Numbered from the stretch's first letter, positions 8,163 to 18,614 are shown. The stretch is 64,000 bases of DNA from Bradyrhizobium cosmicum (GCF_007290395.2 NZ_CP041656.2:3348001-3412000), one strand, 5' to 3'. Notes: generated by a model not told the origin, from the letters alone. Numbers and translations: made by a program.

Positions 8163-9338
8163 TCACGCCGCCAGAGGCGGCGCCTCATACGTCTTGAAAT
8201 GGTCGATCATGACCTTGGCGATGGCGACCAGCGGCAGCGCCAGCGCAAGGCCCCAGATTCCGAACACGACACCGAGCAGGATCTGGAACGCGAACAGCGT
8301 GGCCGGCGGGATGTCGAGTGCCTGACGCTGGAGCAATGGCGTCAGCACATAGCTTTCCATGGCGTGGACGCCGAGGAACAGCAGGAAGGCCGACAGCGCT
8401 GCGACCCAGCCTGAGGCGAGGCTCGCCAGCACGACGATGACGCCGGCGATGATGGCGCCGACCGTCGGGATGAAGGCGAGCAATCCGGCCTGGATCCCCA
8501 GGATGAACGAGCCGGGGATGCCGATCAGGGCAAGCCCGATCCAGGTCACGACGCCGACCGCGATCATCACGACGATCTGCGCGATCAGCCAGCGCTCCAG
8601 CGTCTCGCTGATGCGGTCGATGATCAGGGCGACGCGGGTGCGATGTCTTGCGGGCGCAAGAAACAGCAGCCCGTCGTGATAGATGCTGGGCTGTGCGGCG
8701 AAGGCCAGCCCGAGAAACAGCACGATGAAGATATTGCCGACGGCGCTGATGGTGCCGAGCAGCAGCTTGAAGGTCTGGCTCACGATCGCCCCGCCGCTGG
8801 AGGCGAGGGCGCCTGCGCCGGACAATCCGTTCTTTGGCGGGGCGCCGGTCGAGGGGCTGGGCTCCGTCGGTGTCGCGTCCGAGGCGGGAGCGGCGCTGCC
8901 GAGATCGAAGAAGCTGGTGTCGACGCCGTGGCTGTCGAGGAAGGACTTCACGTTTGTGATCTGCGACTTGATGGTCTTGCTGAGCAGCGAAGCCTGTTCG
9001 GCGATGGTGGCGCCGCCGAGATAGGCGACACCCGCCAGCATCAAGGCCAGCACGACGCAGACGATCGCGAGCCGAGCCGTATGCGGCAGGTGCACGCGGC
9101 GGCCGAGCGCGTTGGTCAGTGCATTGAGGGCGACGCCGAACAGAAGACCGGCGAAGATCAGCAGCAGTGTGGCGGCAAAATACCAGGTGAACACCAGCAG
9201 CGCGGTGAAAAGCACGACACCGATGCCGCCGACCGAGATCGCCCAAGCCAGGTCGTTGCGTGTCGAGGGCCGTTCATCTCTTGAAATCGTCACATCGAGT
9301 CCTTTTCGGCGGCTGCAGCCGCCGCACTCTCTCGACAA
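8163..9338 (-). CDS. AI-2E family (PerM/TqsA-type) membrane transporter
   Basis: 391-residue inner-membrane protein with about eight helices in the family arrangement: two N-terminal pairs, a long polar loop (about residues 125-180, Ser/Pro/Thr-rich here), then the conserved C-terminal bundle with GIPGSFILGIQAGLLAFIPT and QALDIPPATLFAFQILLGV. Family members export quorum signal AI-2 or other small solutes, or act as cation antiporters; the name does not prove the substrate. The start at 9338 is uncertain: an in-frame GTG at 9293 (VTISRDERPS) would give a shorter N-terminus and less overlap with the divergent gene. Confidence 0.85.
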   Translation of the reverse strand: MSRECGGCSRRKGLDVTISRDERPSTRNDLAWAISVGGIGVVLFTALLVFTWYFAATLLLIFAGLLFGVALNALTNALGRRVHLPHTARLAIVCVVLALMLAGVAYLGGATIAEQASLLSKTIKSQITNVKSFLDSHGVDTSFFDLGSAAPASDATPTEPSPSTGAPPKNGLSGAGALASSGGAIVSQTFKLLLGTISAVGNIFIVLFLGLAFAAQPSIYHDGLLFLAPARHRTRVALIIDRISETLERWLIAQIVVMIAVGVVTWIGLALIGIPGSFILGIQAGLLAFIPTVGAIIAGVIVVLASLASGWVAALSAFLLFLGVHAMESYVLTPLLQRQALDIPPATLFAFQILLGVVFGIWGLALALPLVAIAKVMIDHFKTYEAPPLAA

Positions 9339-9430
9339 ACGCGCTTCGGATCAAGACCGCGTCAACGCGCTGGTTTGACGCTGCGGTTGGAACGGTGCAG
9401 AGCGATGAGGAGAGAACAGGTGGGGGCGGC

Positions 9431-10135
9431 TTGAGTTTCATCAGCAAGTGGGCCGGTCTGCTCGGGCTTCTCGCCGTGCTCGTGATCGGCGACCAGATCC
9501 GGATCAACCGGCCCGGCCACAAATATCGCCTTACGGTCGAGGTGACGACGCCGAGCGGGATCAGGACCGGGTCCGGTATTCTGGCCGTCGTACCCGACCG
9601 CGGCTACAGCCGTGGCGGCCGCACCACGATGCGCGGGGAGGCCGTGTTCGTCGACCTCGGCCATGGAAAGAACCTGGTGGCATTGCTGGCGCACCGGCAG
9701 GACGCCAAGCTCGACCTCGATGATATCAACTATGTCGCGCTCCGCGCCTACGGCGCCGCGCGCGGCAACCGAGTCTCGTTCAACGAGCTCAACCGGCAGA
9801 CTGGAGTGGTCCCGGTGCAGGGGGACCTCGTCCCCGTGCTCGTGAGCTTTGGCGATCCTGCAGACCCCGGGACCGCGCGCCTTGTCGCCGGCGACCATGC
9901 CGATGCGGTTTTGGGTGACGGCTACGCCATGCGCGGGCTCACCGCCGAGGTGGTGCCCAACGGGCTTTGGCCGATCGATTTCGGTGGCGTATTCGGGGAG
10001 CCGGTGACCCGCGGAATCGAGGCGAAACTGCCCTGGCTGACCGCGCCGGGCGAGCTGGCGGCAACCGCGCTGAAGGCCGCCGGCCTGCCCGTAGGAAGCG
10101 AGACCGAGGCCCGGGAGGCGTTTGCGCGAAAATAG
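9431..10135 (+). CDS. Hypothetical membrane-anchored protein
   Basis: About 234 residues with one N-terminal hydrophobic helix (WAGLLGLLAVLVIGDQIR), then a soluble beta-rich region likely outside the membrane (HKYRLTVEVTTPSGIRTGSG, later LPWLTAPGELAATALKAAGL). I do not recognise the family. The start is a judgement: TTG 9431, preceded by an AGG/GGGG run 5 bp upstream, places the helix at the N-terminus. The frame is open upstream to 9260, but those codons look non-coding and overlap the divergent transporter gene. Confidence 0.6.
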   Translation: MSFISKWAGLLGLLAVLVIGDQIRINRPGHKYRLTVEVTTPSGIRTGSGILAVVPDRGYSRGGRTTMRGEAVFVDLGHGKNLVALLAHRQDAKLDLDDINYVALRAYGAARGNRVSFNELNRQTGVVPVQGDLVPVLVSFGDPADPGTARLVAGDHADAVLGDGYAMRGLTAEVVPNGLWPIDFGGVFGEPVTRGIEAKLPWLTAPGELAATALKAAGLPVGSETEAREAFARK

Positions 10136-10224
10136 CATTGCCGTCCCGCGTAGCCCAATGTTGAATTTGTGCCATGCCAAGGGCATGTTTGGAGAATCTT
10201 CTTACTGGGAGGTCGGAACGGAAG

Positions 10225-10998
10225 ATGAGAAAGCCGGTCGTCGGCGTGATCGGGAACGCCCATCGCGTCGAAAATCGATTTCAGGTCCAGATGGTCGGCG
10301 AGCGCAATCTGCGCGCCGTGGCCGAGGTTTCCGGCGGCCTGCCGTTGATGTTCGCGGGCGCGCCCGACATAACCGACATCAGCGCGCTGCTCGACACCGT
10401 CGACGGCATCGTGCTGACCGGCGCCCGCGCCAACGTTCATCCGACCCGTTTCAATGTCGATCCCTGTGCGGCGCACGAGCCCTATGACATCCACCGCGAC
10501 GAGGTCGCGCTGGCGCTCTCGGTCGCCTGCGTCGCCCGCGGCATTCCGCTGTTCGGCATCTGCCGCGGATTGCAGGAGATGAACGTCGCCTTCGGCGGCT
10601 CGCTGCATCCGGAGATCCGCGAAATCCCGGGCCGCATGAACCACCGGATGCCGAGGCTCGAGAACGGCGAGATCCATCCCGATCCGACCGTGGTGTTCGC
10701 CGACCGCCACGACGTCGATCTCACGCCGGGCGGCGCGTTCGCGCAGCTGCTCGGCTGCGAGAAAATTCGCGTCAATTCGCTGCACGGCCAGGGCATTCTC
10801 GATCCCGGCAAGCGCGTGCTGATCGAAGGCGTTGCCGAGGACGGCACCATCGAGGCGATCCGCATCGCGGAAGCCCCGACCTTCGCGCTCGGCGTGCAAT
10901 GGCACGCCGAGTACGACCCGCAGCGCAATCCGATCAACCGCAAGCTGTTCGAAGCGTTCGGCGAAGCCCTGGTGGCGAAGCAGCGCGCGGCGGCGTAG
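10225..10998 (+). CDS. Gamma-glutamyl-gamma-aminobutyrate hydrolase family (class I amidotransferase, C26)
   Basis: 257-residue PuuD-like peptidase C26. The nucleophile elbow is FGICRG with the catalytic Cys, and the His-Glu pair of the triad appears as GVQWHAEY near the C-terminus. KPVVGVIGNAHR opens the domain. PuuD releases GABA from gamma-glutamyl-GABA in putrescine breakdown; related enzymes act on other gamma-glutamyl amides. No put/puu genes adjoin it, so the substrate is inferred from family only. ATG 10225 gives the canonical start, preferred over the upstream in-frame ATG at 10174. Confidence 0.88.
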   Translation: MRKPVVGVIGNAHRVENRFQVQMVGERNLRAVAEVSGGLPLMFAGAPDITDISALLDTVDGIVLTGARANVHPTRFNVDPCAAHEPYDIHRDEVALALSVACVARGIPLFGICRGLQEMNVAFGGSLHPEIREIPGRMNHRMPRLENGEIHPDPTVVFADRHDVDLTPGGAFAQLLGCEKIRVNSLHGQGILDPGKRVLIEGVAEDGTIEAIRIAEAPTFALGVQWHAEYDPQRNPINRKLFEAFGEALVAKQRAAA

Positions 10999-11194
10999 TC
11001 GGATTGCACGCCGGGACGAAGGCGCTATTTCAGCGCGACCACCGTTCCCCCCGTTCCGGCAAGAACGCCGGCGCGCCCAGGTCGCTCTCCGGCGAGGGCG
11101 TCAAGGCTGCCTCCGACAACGCTGCGCTGGTGAAGTTTACACCTGTCGTGACGGAGATCGGGGTGAATTTTCCGGATAAGTGACGGGGCCGGTC

Positions 11195-12172
11195 TTACGC
11201 CGCCGGGTCCAGGCGTCGCGCGCGATAGGCCTGCGGCGACATCAAGGTCAACTTGCGGAACGCCTTGCGAAAGCTGCTCTCGTCCTCGTAGCCGGCCGCG
11301 CGTGCGATCGTCTTGACCGGCTGCGTCGTCGTCTCGAGCAGTGTGCGGGCATGCTCGACGCGGCGGCGCGTGATGAAGGCCTGCGGCGGCTCACGCGTGA
11401 GTTCCTGAAACTTCCGGTTCAGTGTGCGCTCGCTGAGGCCGAGCGCGCCCGCGAGACGCTTGACCGTCATCGGTCTCTTGCCGGTACGCCGGACCAGGAG
11501 ATCGGCCCGGGTCAGCAGCGGGTCCTGTGAGAGCAGATAGCCGACCGGCATGAAGATCGATTGGGTGCGCTGCGCGGTGTCGATGACGACGTAGTCCGCG
11601 CAGAGCTTTGCGATCTCCTTGCCTTCGACCAGTTCGATCAGCCTGAGCAGGAGGTCGACCCACGACATCGGTCCGGCCGCACAGACGATGCGATCCGCCA
11701 TGGTGATGACGGCGTCGGCGGCAAGGTCGATGGCAGGATGGCGCTGCCGCAGCTCGCCCTGCAGCCACCAGGTGATGGTGGCGCGGCGGTGATCGAGCAA
11801 GCCGGCACCGGCCAGCAGGAAGACGCCGCTGCAAAACGCTCCGATCAGCCGGCCGTTGGCATGTTGTTGCCGCAGCCAGGCGCCGGCCCGGGCATATTGC
11901 GGTTGCAGGCGCGCGGCCGTGACGTGATCGACCAGATTGCCGGGGACGAGGATCGCATCGAAGCTGGCGCGCTTGCCAATCGCGCCATCGACCGCGACCA
12001 TCTGGCCGCCGCCGGCGCGCACGGCCTTGCCGTCGAGCGACAGCGTCTGCCAGGCGAAGCGGGATTTCGCGCCGCTCTGCTGCATCACGTGATTGGCGAG
12101 CGACAGCACGTCGGCGACGCCGGCGATCGCCGACTGCATGCAACCTTCCAGCGCCAGAACTGCGAGCTTCAT
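11195..12172 (-). CDS. GlxA-type transcriptional regulator (DJ-1/PfpI domain + AraC HTH)
   Basis: 325-residue cytosolic regulator. Residues 1-190 are a DJ-1/PfpI-like domain (LAVLALEGCMQSAIAGVADV; FCSGVFLLAGAGLLDHRRAT), and the C-terminal 110 residues are a double helix-turn-helix AraC domain (RLAGALGLSERTLNRKFQEL; IARAAGYEDESSFRKAFRKL). Such proteins often control amine or stress-response genes. ATG 12172 follows a good GGAGG ribosome site. It is divergent from the tautomerase gene 150 bp away, which is its most likely target besides itself. Confidence 0.92.
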   Translation of the reverse strand: MKLAVLALEGCMQSAIAGVADVLSLANHVMQQSGAKSRFAWQTLSLDGKAVRAGGGQMVAVDGAIGKRASFDAILVPGNLVDHVTAARLQPQYARAGAWLRQQHANGRLIGAFCSGVFLLAGAGLLDHRRATITWWLQGELRQRHPAIDLAADAVITMADRIVCAAGPMSWVDLLLRLIELVEGKEIAKLCADYVVIDTAQRTQSIFMPVGYLLSQDPLLTRADLLVRRTGKRPMTVKRLAGALGLSERTLNRKFQELTREPPQAFITRRRVEHARTLLETTTQPVKTIARAAGYEDESSFRKAFRKLTLMSPQAYRARRLDPAA

Positions 12173-12324
12173 GGGACCTCCAAGCGGCTGACAGCGATCG
12201 TATCCGATCGGTGTGCGCGCCGCGTGGCGGAAATTGCCCGATCTCTGGCTTATCTGCCACTGCCTTGTCGGGAGCATCAGGTCCAAATTCGCGCCATCGT
12301 CACACGACACGATTGGAGAGAGAT

Positions 12325-12588
12325 ATGCCCTACATCACCATTTCCACCGTCCGCGGCATCCTGGATGCCGCGCAGAAGAAGACACTGCTCGAGCGCGTCA
12401 CCGACCTCATGGTCGAGGTCGAAGGGCAGGGCAGCCCGGAGTTCCGCCGCAACGTCTGGGTCAGGATCGAGGAGCAGGAGCCCTCGCACTGGTCGCTCGG
12501 CGGCATGCAGCCGACGCCGGAAATCATCGCCGGTACGTTCGGCCCGATCGGGGCGGACGGGGTGCGGATCGCCAAGCCGAAGATGTAG
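12325..12588 (+). CDS. Tautomerase family protein (4-oxalocrotonate tautomerase-like)
   Basis: 87-residue protein beginning MPYITIS, so after Met removal Pro1 would be the catalytic base of the tautomerase superfamily. Residues RRNVWVRIEEQEPSHWSLGG match the active-site strand of the 4-OT-like group. Likely a small cytosolic oligomer that interconverts enol and keto acids; the substrate is unknown. A ribosome site (GGAGAGA) lies just before ATG 12325. Divergent from the GlxA-type regulator gene and probably controlled by it. Confidence 0.88.
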   Translation: MPYITISTVRGILDAAQKKTLLERVTDLMVEVEGQGSPEFRRNVWVRIEEQEPSHWSLGGMQPTPEIIAGTFGPIGADGVRIAKPKM

Positions 12589-12606
12589 GTTCGCGCCCAA
12601 AACGAA

Positions 12607-12632
12607 GGGGCGCTCCTCGCGGAGCGCCCCTT
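12607..12632. terminator. Hairpin between convergent tautomerase and glnA genes
   Basis: Ten-pair stem GGGGCGCTCC/GGAGCGCCCC with a TCGC loop (12607-12630). The T tract is weak on the plus side (TTGCTTG). Its position between convergent genes suggests termination on both strands. Confidence 0.65.
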
Positions 12633-12657
12633 GCTTGTCGCGTTCTGTTCGGGCGGC

Positions 12658-14067
12658 TTAGCCCGAATAGTACATGTCGAATTCGACCGGGTGCGGGGTC
12701 ATTTCGAAGCGGGCGACTTCGGTCATCTTCAGCTCGATGTAAGCGTCGATGAAGTCGTCGTCGAACACGCCGCCGTTCTTGAGGAAGCCGCGGTCCTTGT
12801 CGAGATTTTCCAGCGCCTCGCGGAGCGAGCCGCAGACGGTCGGGATCTGTTTCAGTTCTTCCTTCGGCAGGTCATAGAGGTCCTTGTCCATCGCCGGACC
12901 CGGATCGATCTTGTTCTTGATGCCGTCGAGGCCGGCCATCAGCATCGATGCGAAGCCGAGATAGGGATTGGCGAGCGGATCGGGGAAACGCACCTCGACA
13001 CGCTTGGCCTTCGGATTCGCCGTGTAGGGGATGCGGCAGGAGGCCGAGCGGTTGCGCGCGGAATAGGCGAGCAGCACGGGAGCTTCATAGCCCGGGACCA
13101 GACGCTTGTAGGAGTTGGTCGACGGGTTGGTGAAGGCGTTGATCGCCTTGGCGTGCTTGATGATGCCGCCGATGTAGTGGAGGCAGGTCTCCGACAGGTC
13201 GGCGTACTTGTTGCCGGCGAAGACCGGCTTGCCGTCCTTCCAGATCGACTGGTGCACGTGCATGCCCGAGCCGTTGTCGCCGTAGATCGGCTTCGGCATG
13301 AAGGTGGCGGTCTTGCCGTAGATGTGCGCGACCTGATGGATGCAGTACTTGTAGATCTGCATGTGGTCGGCCATCAGCGTCAGCGTGTCGAACTTCATGC
13401 CGAGCTCGTGCTGGGCCGAAGCGACCTCGTGATGGTGCTTCTCGACCTTGACGCCCATCTTGGCCATGGCGCCGAGCATTTCCGAGCGCATGTCCTGCAC
13501 CGAGTCCTGCGGCGGGACCGGGAAGTAGCCGCCCTTGGTGCGGATGCGGTGGCCGAGATTGCCGCCTTCATATTCGGTGTCGGAGTTGGTCGGCAGCTCG
13601 GAGGAGTCGAGACGGAAGCCGGTGTTGTAGGGGCCGCTGGAGAAGCGGACGTCGTCGAACACGAAGAATTCGGCCTCGGGACCGACGAACACGCTGTCGC
13701 CCACGCCCATCGACTTCACCATGGCTTCCGCCTTCTTGGCGATGCCGCGGGGGTCGCGGTTGTAGGCCTCGCCGGTGGTCGGCTCGAGCACGTCGCAGGT
13801 GATGACCATGGTGGTCTCGGCGAAGAACGGATCGATCGTCGCGGTCACCGGATCGGGCATCAGGCACATGTCGGACTCGTTGATCGCCTTCCAGCCGGCG
13901 ATCGAGGAGCCGTCGAACATCGTCCCTTCGGCGAAGATATCGTCGTCGATCATGCCGACGTCGAACGTCACATGCTGCCACTTGCCGCGCGGATCGGTGA
14001 AGCGCAGGTCGACGTACTTAACGTCGTTGTCCTTGATCGATTTCAGGACGTCTTTGGCGGTCTTCAT
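12658..14067 (-). CDS. glnA: Glutamine synthetase type I
   Basis: 469-residue dodecameric GSI that makes glutamine from glutamate, ammonia and ATP. Typical segments: [19 protein letters not shown], the ATP/metal region [17 protein letters not shown], and [20 protein letters not shown]. The adenylylation tyrosine is Tyr398 in DKDLYDLP, marking the GSI-beta subtype regulated by GlnE. It lies downstream of glnB in the same direction with a 150-bp gap, so nitrogen control probably comes both from the glnB promoter and from covalent modification. Confidence 0.98.
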   Translation of the reverse strand: MKTAKDVLKSIKDNDVKYVDLRFTDPRGKWQHVTFDVGMIDDDIFAEGTMFDGSSIAGWKAINESDMCLMPDPVTATIDPFFAETTMVITCDVLEPTTGEAYNRDPRGIAKKAEAMVKSMGVGDSVFVGPEAEFFVFDDVRFSSGPYNTGFRLDSSELPTNSDTEYEGGNLGHRIRTKGGYFPVPPQDSVQDMRSEMLGAMAKMGVKVEKHHHEVASAQHELGMKFDTLTLMADHMQIYKYCIHQVAHIYGKTATFMPKPIYGDNGSGMHVHQSIWKDGKPVFAGNKYADLSETCLHYIGGIIKHAKAINAFTNPSTNSYKRLVPGYEAPVLLAYSARNRSASCRIPYTANPKAKRVEVRFPDPLANPYLGFASMLMAGLDGIKNKIDPGPAMDKDLYDLPKEELKQIPTVCGSLREALENLDKDRGFLKNGGVFDDDFIDAYIELKMTEVARFEMTPHPVEFDMYYSG

Positions 14068-14220
14068 GCATACCCCTTTTGGCTCTGCGGGTCGGTTTCC
14101 AGGTGAGCAAGATTATTCTCGCGTTTGGCGAGTTCGCGCGCGACCGCACAAACGAAATCAGGCCGCCGAAGCAGCCTTATTTCTTTTCACAGTGTCGCAA
14201 GCTGCGGGATAGCACCCGGC

Positions 14221-14939
<719 letters not shown>

Positions 14940-16439
14940 ATGGAAGTTCTGACCAACGCTGAAATGGCGCGCGCCGACCAGCTCTCGATCGCGGCAGGCA
15001 CCCCCGGCTTCAAGCTGATGCTGAGCGCGGGCCAGGCCGTCACTGAGGCCGCCAACGCGCTGGTGGAGGAGGGGCCGATCCTGATCGTGGCGGGCCCCGG
15101 CAACAACGGCGGCGACGGTTTCGTCGCGGCCGCCGAGCTCGCCGCGCAGGGCCGGGAGGTCTCGGTGATCCTGATGTGCGAGCGCGACCAGCTCCAGGGC
15201 GATGCGGCCTCAGCCGCGCGCGGCTGGAAGCATCCGGTGCTCCCGTTCAATCCCCAGGCGATCGGACGGCCCGCTCTGATCATCGACGCGCTGTTCGGCG
15301 CAGGCCTCAGTCGTCCGGTCGACGGCGAGGCGCGCGCGATGATCGAGGCGATCAACGCCAACGGCGCTCCCGTACTCGCGGTCGACCTGCCGAGCGGCAT
15401 CAACGGCACCAGCGCCGCCGTGATGGGCGTGGCGGTGAATGCCACCGAGACCGTTACCTTCTTCCGCAAGAAGCCGGCGCACCTGCTGATGCCCGGCCGG
15501 ATGCATTGCGGCCACGTGCGCGTCGCCGACATCGGGATCGACGCACAGGTGCTGGACGAGATCGCGCCGCGGACTTTCGAGAACGATCCGGATTTCTGGA
15601 GCGCCGCCTTTCCGGTGCCGCGCATCGACGGCCACAAATATGCGCGGGGCCATGTGCTCGCGGTCTCCGGCGACGCGGCGGCGACCGGCGCGGCACGGAT
15701 GGCAGCGCGCGCGGCGTTGCGGGCCGGTGCGGGTCTCGTGACGCTGGCCACCCCGCGCGATGCGCTCGCGATCAATGCGGCCGCACTGACAGCGGTGATG
15801 GTTCGCCCCGTCGACACCGCGATCGAGTTCGGCGAGCTGCTCGGCGACAAGCGCTACAACACCTGCATGATCGGTCCCGGCACCGGCATCGGCGAGCGAA
15901 CCTGCGACTTCGTCCACACGGCGCTCGGCGCGCAGCGGCATCTCGTGCTCGACGCCGATGCGTTGACGAGCTTTGCCGCGAACCCCGAGCGCCTGTTCGA
16001 ATCGATCAAGTCCTCGCAGGACAATGCGGTGGTGCTGACGCCGCACGAGGGCGAGTTTCCGCGCCTGTTCTCCGATCTCAGCAACAAATATCCGGGCCGC
16101 TCGAAGCTGGAACGCGTCCGCGCCGCTGCCGAGCGCTCCGGCGCGGTCGTGCTCTTGAAGGGGCCTGACACCACGATCGCCGCGCCGGACGGCCGCGCCA
16201 CCGTTGCCGCCAACGCACCGCCATGGCTTGCCACCGCCGGCGCCGGCGACGTGCTCGCGGGGATCATCGCCGGGCTTTTGGCGCAAGGCGTGCCGGCCTT
16301 CGAAGCCGCCAGCATCGGTGTGTGGATGCATGGTGAAGCGGGCAGCGAGGCAGGGCCGGGCCTGATCGCGGAAGACCTGACGGAGACGCTGCCGGCCGTG
16401 CACCGGCGGATCTATAATGCGCTTGGGGTGGAGTACTAA
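14940..16439 (+). CDS. nnrD: Bifunctional NAD(P)H-hydrate epimerase / ADP-dependent (S)-NAD(P)H-hydrate dehydratase
   Basis: 499-residue metabolite-repair enzyme. The N-terminal YjeF_N domain (about residues 1-210) interconverts the R and S forms of hydrated NAD(P)H and shows VAGPGNNGGDGFVAAAELA. The C-terminal ribokinase-like domain (about 225-495) dehydrates the S form and ends with WLATAGAGDVLAGIIAGLLA, holding the catalytic Asp of the GxGD motif. ATG 14940 (MEVLTNAEMARAD) matches family starts; upstream in-frame codons to 14865 look like leader. Its stop TAA is directly followed by the GTG of the acetyltransferase gene. Confidence 0.94.
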   Translation: MEVLTNAEMARADQLSIAAGTPGFKLMLSAGQAVTEAANALVEEGPILIVAGPGNNGGDGFVAAAELAAQGREVSVILMCERDQLQGDAASAARGWKHPVLPFNPQAIGRPALIIDALFGAGLSRPVDGEARAMIEAINANGAPVLAVDLPSGINGTSAAVMGVAVNATETVTFFRKKPAHLLMPGRMHCGHVRVADIGIDAQVLDEIAPRTFENDPDFWSAAFPVPRIDGHKYARGHVLAVSGDAAATGAARMAARAALRAGAGLVTLATPRDALAINAAALTAVMVRPVDTAIEFGELLGDKRYNTCMIGPGTGIGERTCDFVHTALGAQRHLVLDADALTSFAANPERLFESIKSSQDNAVVLTPHEGEFPRLFSDLSNKYPGRSKLERVRAAAERSGAVVLLKGPDTTIAAPDGRATVAANAPPWLATAGAGDVLAGIIAGLLAQGVPAFEAASIGVWMHGEAGSEAGPGLIAEDLTETLPAVHRRIYNALGVEY

Positions 16440-16883
16440 GTGATCAGAGAGCTCGCGCTCACCGATACGGGCGCGGCAGCGCGGCTCCATCGGATTGCGT
16501 TTGACCATGCGATGCCTTGGCTCGTCGGGCTATATACGCCCGACGAGGACCGCTGGTTCTACCGCGAGCATGTCTTCGCGATGTGCCGCGTGTGGGGACG
16601 CTTCGACGGTGATGAGCTCAGCGGGCTCATCGCCTTCCATGACGGCTGGATCGAGCAGCTCTACGTGCTTCCCGCCGCCCACGGCCGCGGTGTCGGCACC
16701 GAGCTCCTCGACATTGCCAAGGGGGCTTGCGAACGGCTCGAGCTCTGGACCTTCCAGCGCAACGCGCGAGCGCGGCGCTTCTATGAAGCGCGCGGGTTCA
16801 CGCTGGTCGAAAAGACCGACGGAACGCGGAACGAGGAGCGGGAGCCCGACGTCCGCTACCTCTGGACGCGTGCGGGCCGATAA
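16440..16883 (+). CDS. GNAT-family N-acetyltransferase
   Basis: 147-residue acetyltransferase. The acetyl-CoA loop (motif A) is LPAAHGRGVGTELLDIA near residues 78-95, followed by LWTFQRNARARRFYEARGF (motif B region, typical of Ala/amine acetyltransferases). The substrate is unknown. It starts with GTG directly abutting the nnrD stop, so it is probably co-translated with it. It is convergent, with a 1-bp gap, to the multicopper-oxidase-like gene. Confidence 0.88.
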   Translation: MIRELALTDTGAAARLHRIAFDHAMPWLVGLYTPDEDRWFYREHVFAMCRVWGRFDGDELSGLIAFHDGWIEQLYVLPAAHGRGVGTELLDIAKGACERLELWTFQRNARARRFYEARGFTLVEKTDGTRNEEREPDVRYLWTRAGR

Positions 16884-16884
16884 C

Positions 16885-18201
16885 TCACTCCACCGCGTAC
16901 CAGCGCACCAGCCGCGGCGCGGCCCAGTCGGTGACGACGGATTCGATCAGCCATCGTCCGGGGGAGGTCGCGGCGAACGCGATGCGCTGGGTCTGGCCGG
17001 GCTCGATGGCGAGCGTGTCGAGCCAGTAGGGCTTCCAGCCGTCGTCGAGCCGGTCGAGCAGACGGAAGTGATGGCCGTGCAGGTGGAACACGCTGGTGAC
17101 CGGCGCGGGGTTCTTGAGGGCCAGCACGACGGTGCGGCCGGGCTTGGTACGGAAGGCGGGAGCGGAGGCGACGGAGAAGCCTGCAGGCCGGGTCCAGCCG
17201 GCGTCGGGTGCGCCGAGCGCGACATCGAACCGCAGGGCGCCTCTCAGGTCGAGCTTCTCGGGCAAGTCGTTCGGCGGGAGTCGCTCGGGCGGCAACAGCG
17301 CCGCGCGCCGCTCCGGTTCGCCGGATATCGTGAGCTTCCCGATGGGGCGCGCCTCCTTGCCGTCATGGAGCAGGAAGGGGACCGAGGCGGCCGCATCCAC
17401 CACGGCGTCGGCACGCGCGCCGGGGGCCAGCACCAGGGCGCCGCTCCGCGCCGGGAATGGCTCGGCCGGTTGTCCGTCCAGCGCCACCACGCGGACGTCA
17501 TGATTCTCCAATTTGATCGCCAGGACAGACCGTTGCGAGCCGTTGATGAAGCGCAGCCGCAACCGCTCACCGGCCCTAGCTGAGAGTTCAAATGAAGTCT
17601 GCCCGTTGATTGTGTACAGCGGCGTCGTGTCGCTCGGGTCGTGCCCCGGGGGGAGCGCGGTCCCGTCCGGCCGCAGGCGCCATTCCTCGATCAGCAGAAT
17701 CTCGTCGCGATCGACGGCGATCCGGATTGGTTCGTTGGCGATGATCGCAAGCGGGCGCGCGGGCTGCTTGAGGCTGTCCTCGAAAAGGCGGAAGTCGGCC
17801 AGCAGCGTCCCGGCGCTTGCTATTGAAATAATTGAGGTTTCGGTCGTGTCCGGCGCTGTCGGCGCGCGCCCCCGCAGCGGGTCGACCGCGGCCGGGCCAT
17901 TCAGGCCGTACCAGACTGGGGCAAGCGGCACAGGCAGATCGTTGCGGAAGACCACTTCGCAGCGGTCGCCACGCCTGAGACGGACGCCCCTGGTGTGGCT
18001 TACGGCGGCCAGCTCCCAGATTGGTGTAGCCGGCTGACCTGGCCGCAGAGGCAGGGTCGCGAGTCGGGCCTGGAGCGCGACCTGGGCGTTCACCAGCGGG
18101 CCTGCGCCGCCGGACATCAGCCCGGTTGCAGAGGCTCCGAGCGAGGCGCCAAGTCCGGCCAGAACCTCGCGCCTGTTGGGGTCGAAGAGCCGCAGTTTCA
18201 T
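16885..18201 (-). CDS. Tat-exported multicopper-oxidase-like (SufI/FtsP-like) cupredoxin protein, copper ligands apparently lost
   Basis: 438 residues from ATG 18201. A twin-arginine leader (NRREVLAGLGASLGAS) predicts Tat export to the periplasm. Three cupredoxin domains follow the multicopper oxidase plan: VRLRRGDRCEVVFRNDL, LRLRFINGSQRSVLAIKLE, and VFHLHGHHFRLLDR near the end. However, the first copper-binding position (normally HWHG) reads APVWYGLNG, and the C-terminal HCHxxxH is replaced by GRWLIESVV. Only HLHGHHF retains histidines. The protein is therefore probably a non-enzymatic scaffold like E. coli SufI/FtsP, or a decayed oxidase. The upstream in-frame ATG at 18348 would hide the Tat leader. 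Confidence 0.85.
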   Translation of the reverse strand: MKLRLFDPNRREVLAGLGASLGASATGLMSGGAGPLVNAQVALQARLATLPLRPGQPATPIWELAAVSHTRGVRLRRGDRCEVVFRNDLPVPLAPVWYGLNGPAAVDPLRGRAPTAPDTTETSIISIASAGTLLADFRLFEDSLKQPARPLAIIANEPIRIAVDRDEILLIEEWRLRPDGTALPPGHDPSDTTPLYTINGQTSFELSARAGERLRLRFINGSQRSVLAIKLENHDVRVVALDGQPAEPFPARSGALVLAPGARADAVVDAAASVPFLLHDGKEARPIGKLTISGEPERRAALLPPERLPPNDLPEKLDLRGALRFDVALGAPDAGWTRPAGFSVASAPAFRTKPGRTVVLALKNPAPVTSVFHLHGHHFRLLDRLDDGWKPYWLDTLAIEPGQTQRIAFAATSPGRWLIESVVTDWAAPRLVRWYAVE

Positions 18202-18354
18202 GGCTCGATCCGGACCATGCCACGCTGGATAAGTCCAGCCATCCTGCCTACTTGAAGCAGGTATCGATCGGACCATTTTTTTGCTGCGAACAGGCGGGCA
18301 CATGCTATAAGCCCGCCGCCCGCGGCATCGCGGCCGGTCTTGATGCAAATTTAC

Positions 18355-18439
18355 GCGGGCGTGGCGGAACTGGTAGACGCGCTGGATTTAGGTTCCAGTG
18401 ACGAAAGTTGTGGGGGTTCGAGTCCCTCCGCCCGCACCA
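18355..18439 (+). tRNA. tRNA-Leu (anticodon TAG)
   Basis: 85 nt including encoded CCA. Acceptor stem GCGGGCG/CGCCCGC; anticodon stem CTGGA/TCCAG with loop TTTAGGT giving anticodon TAG; a long variable arm (class II); T-arm with GGTTCGAGTCC. Reads CUN leucine codons, in particular CUA. Confidence 0.97.
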
Positions 18440-18614
18440 AGCGCTTTCAGCGTTTGCACGGATTACCCAAGGGCTGCTTCCACACGGAGTGTTTCCGGCG
18501 GAAGCGGTCCGATCAACCGCCGGCGTTGAGGCGTTCGCCTCGCGCCGGATCGATTAATGACAGCGTCCCGACGCGATAGCGTGCCGGGGCCGAACGAGAA
18601 GAAGATTGGACGCC

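Noticed and set aside
10999..11194. Short frames after the PuuD-like gene (to 11183)
   Set aside because: They are continuations of shadow frames of the upstream gene with no own start or ribosome site; the 196-bp gap looks non-coding.
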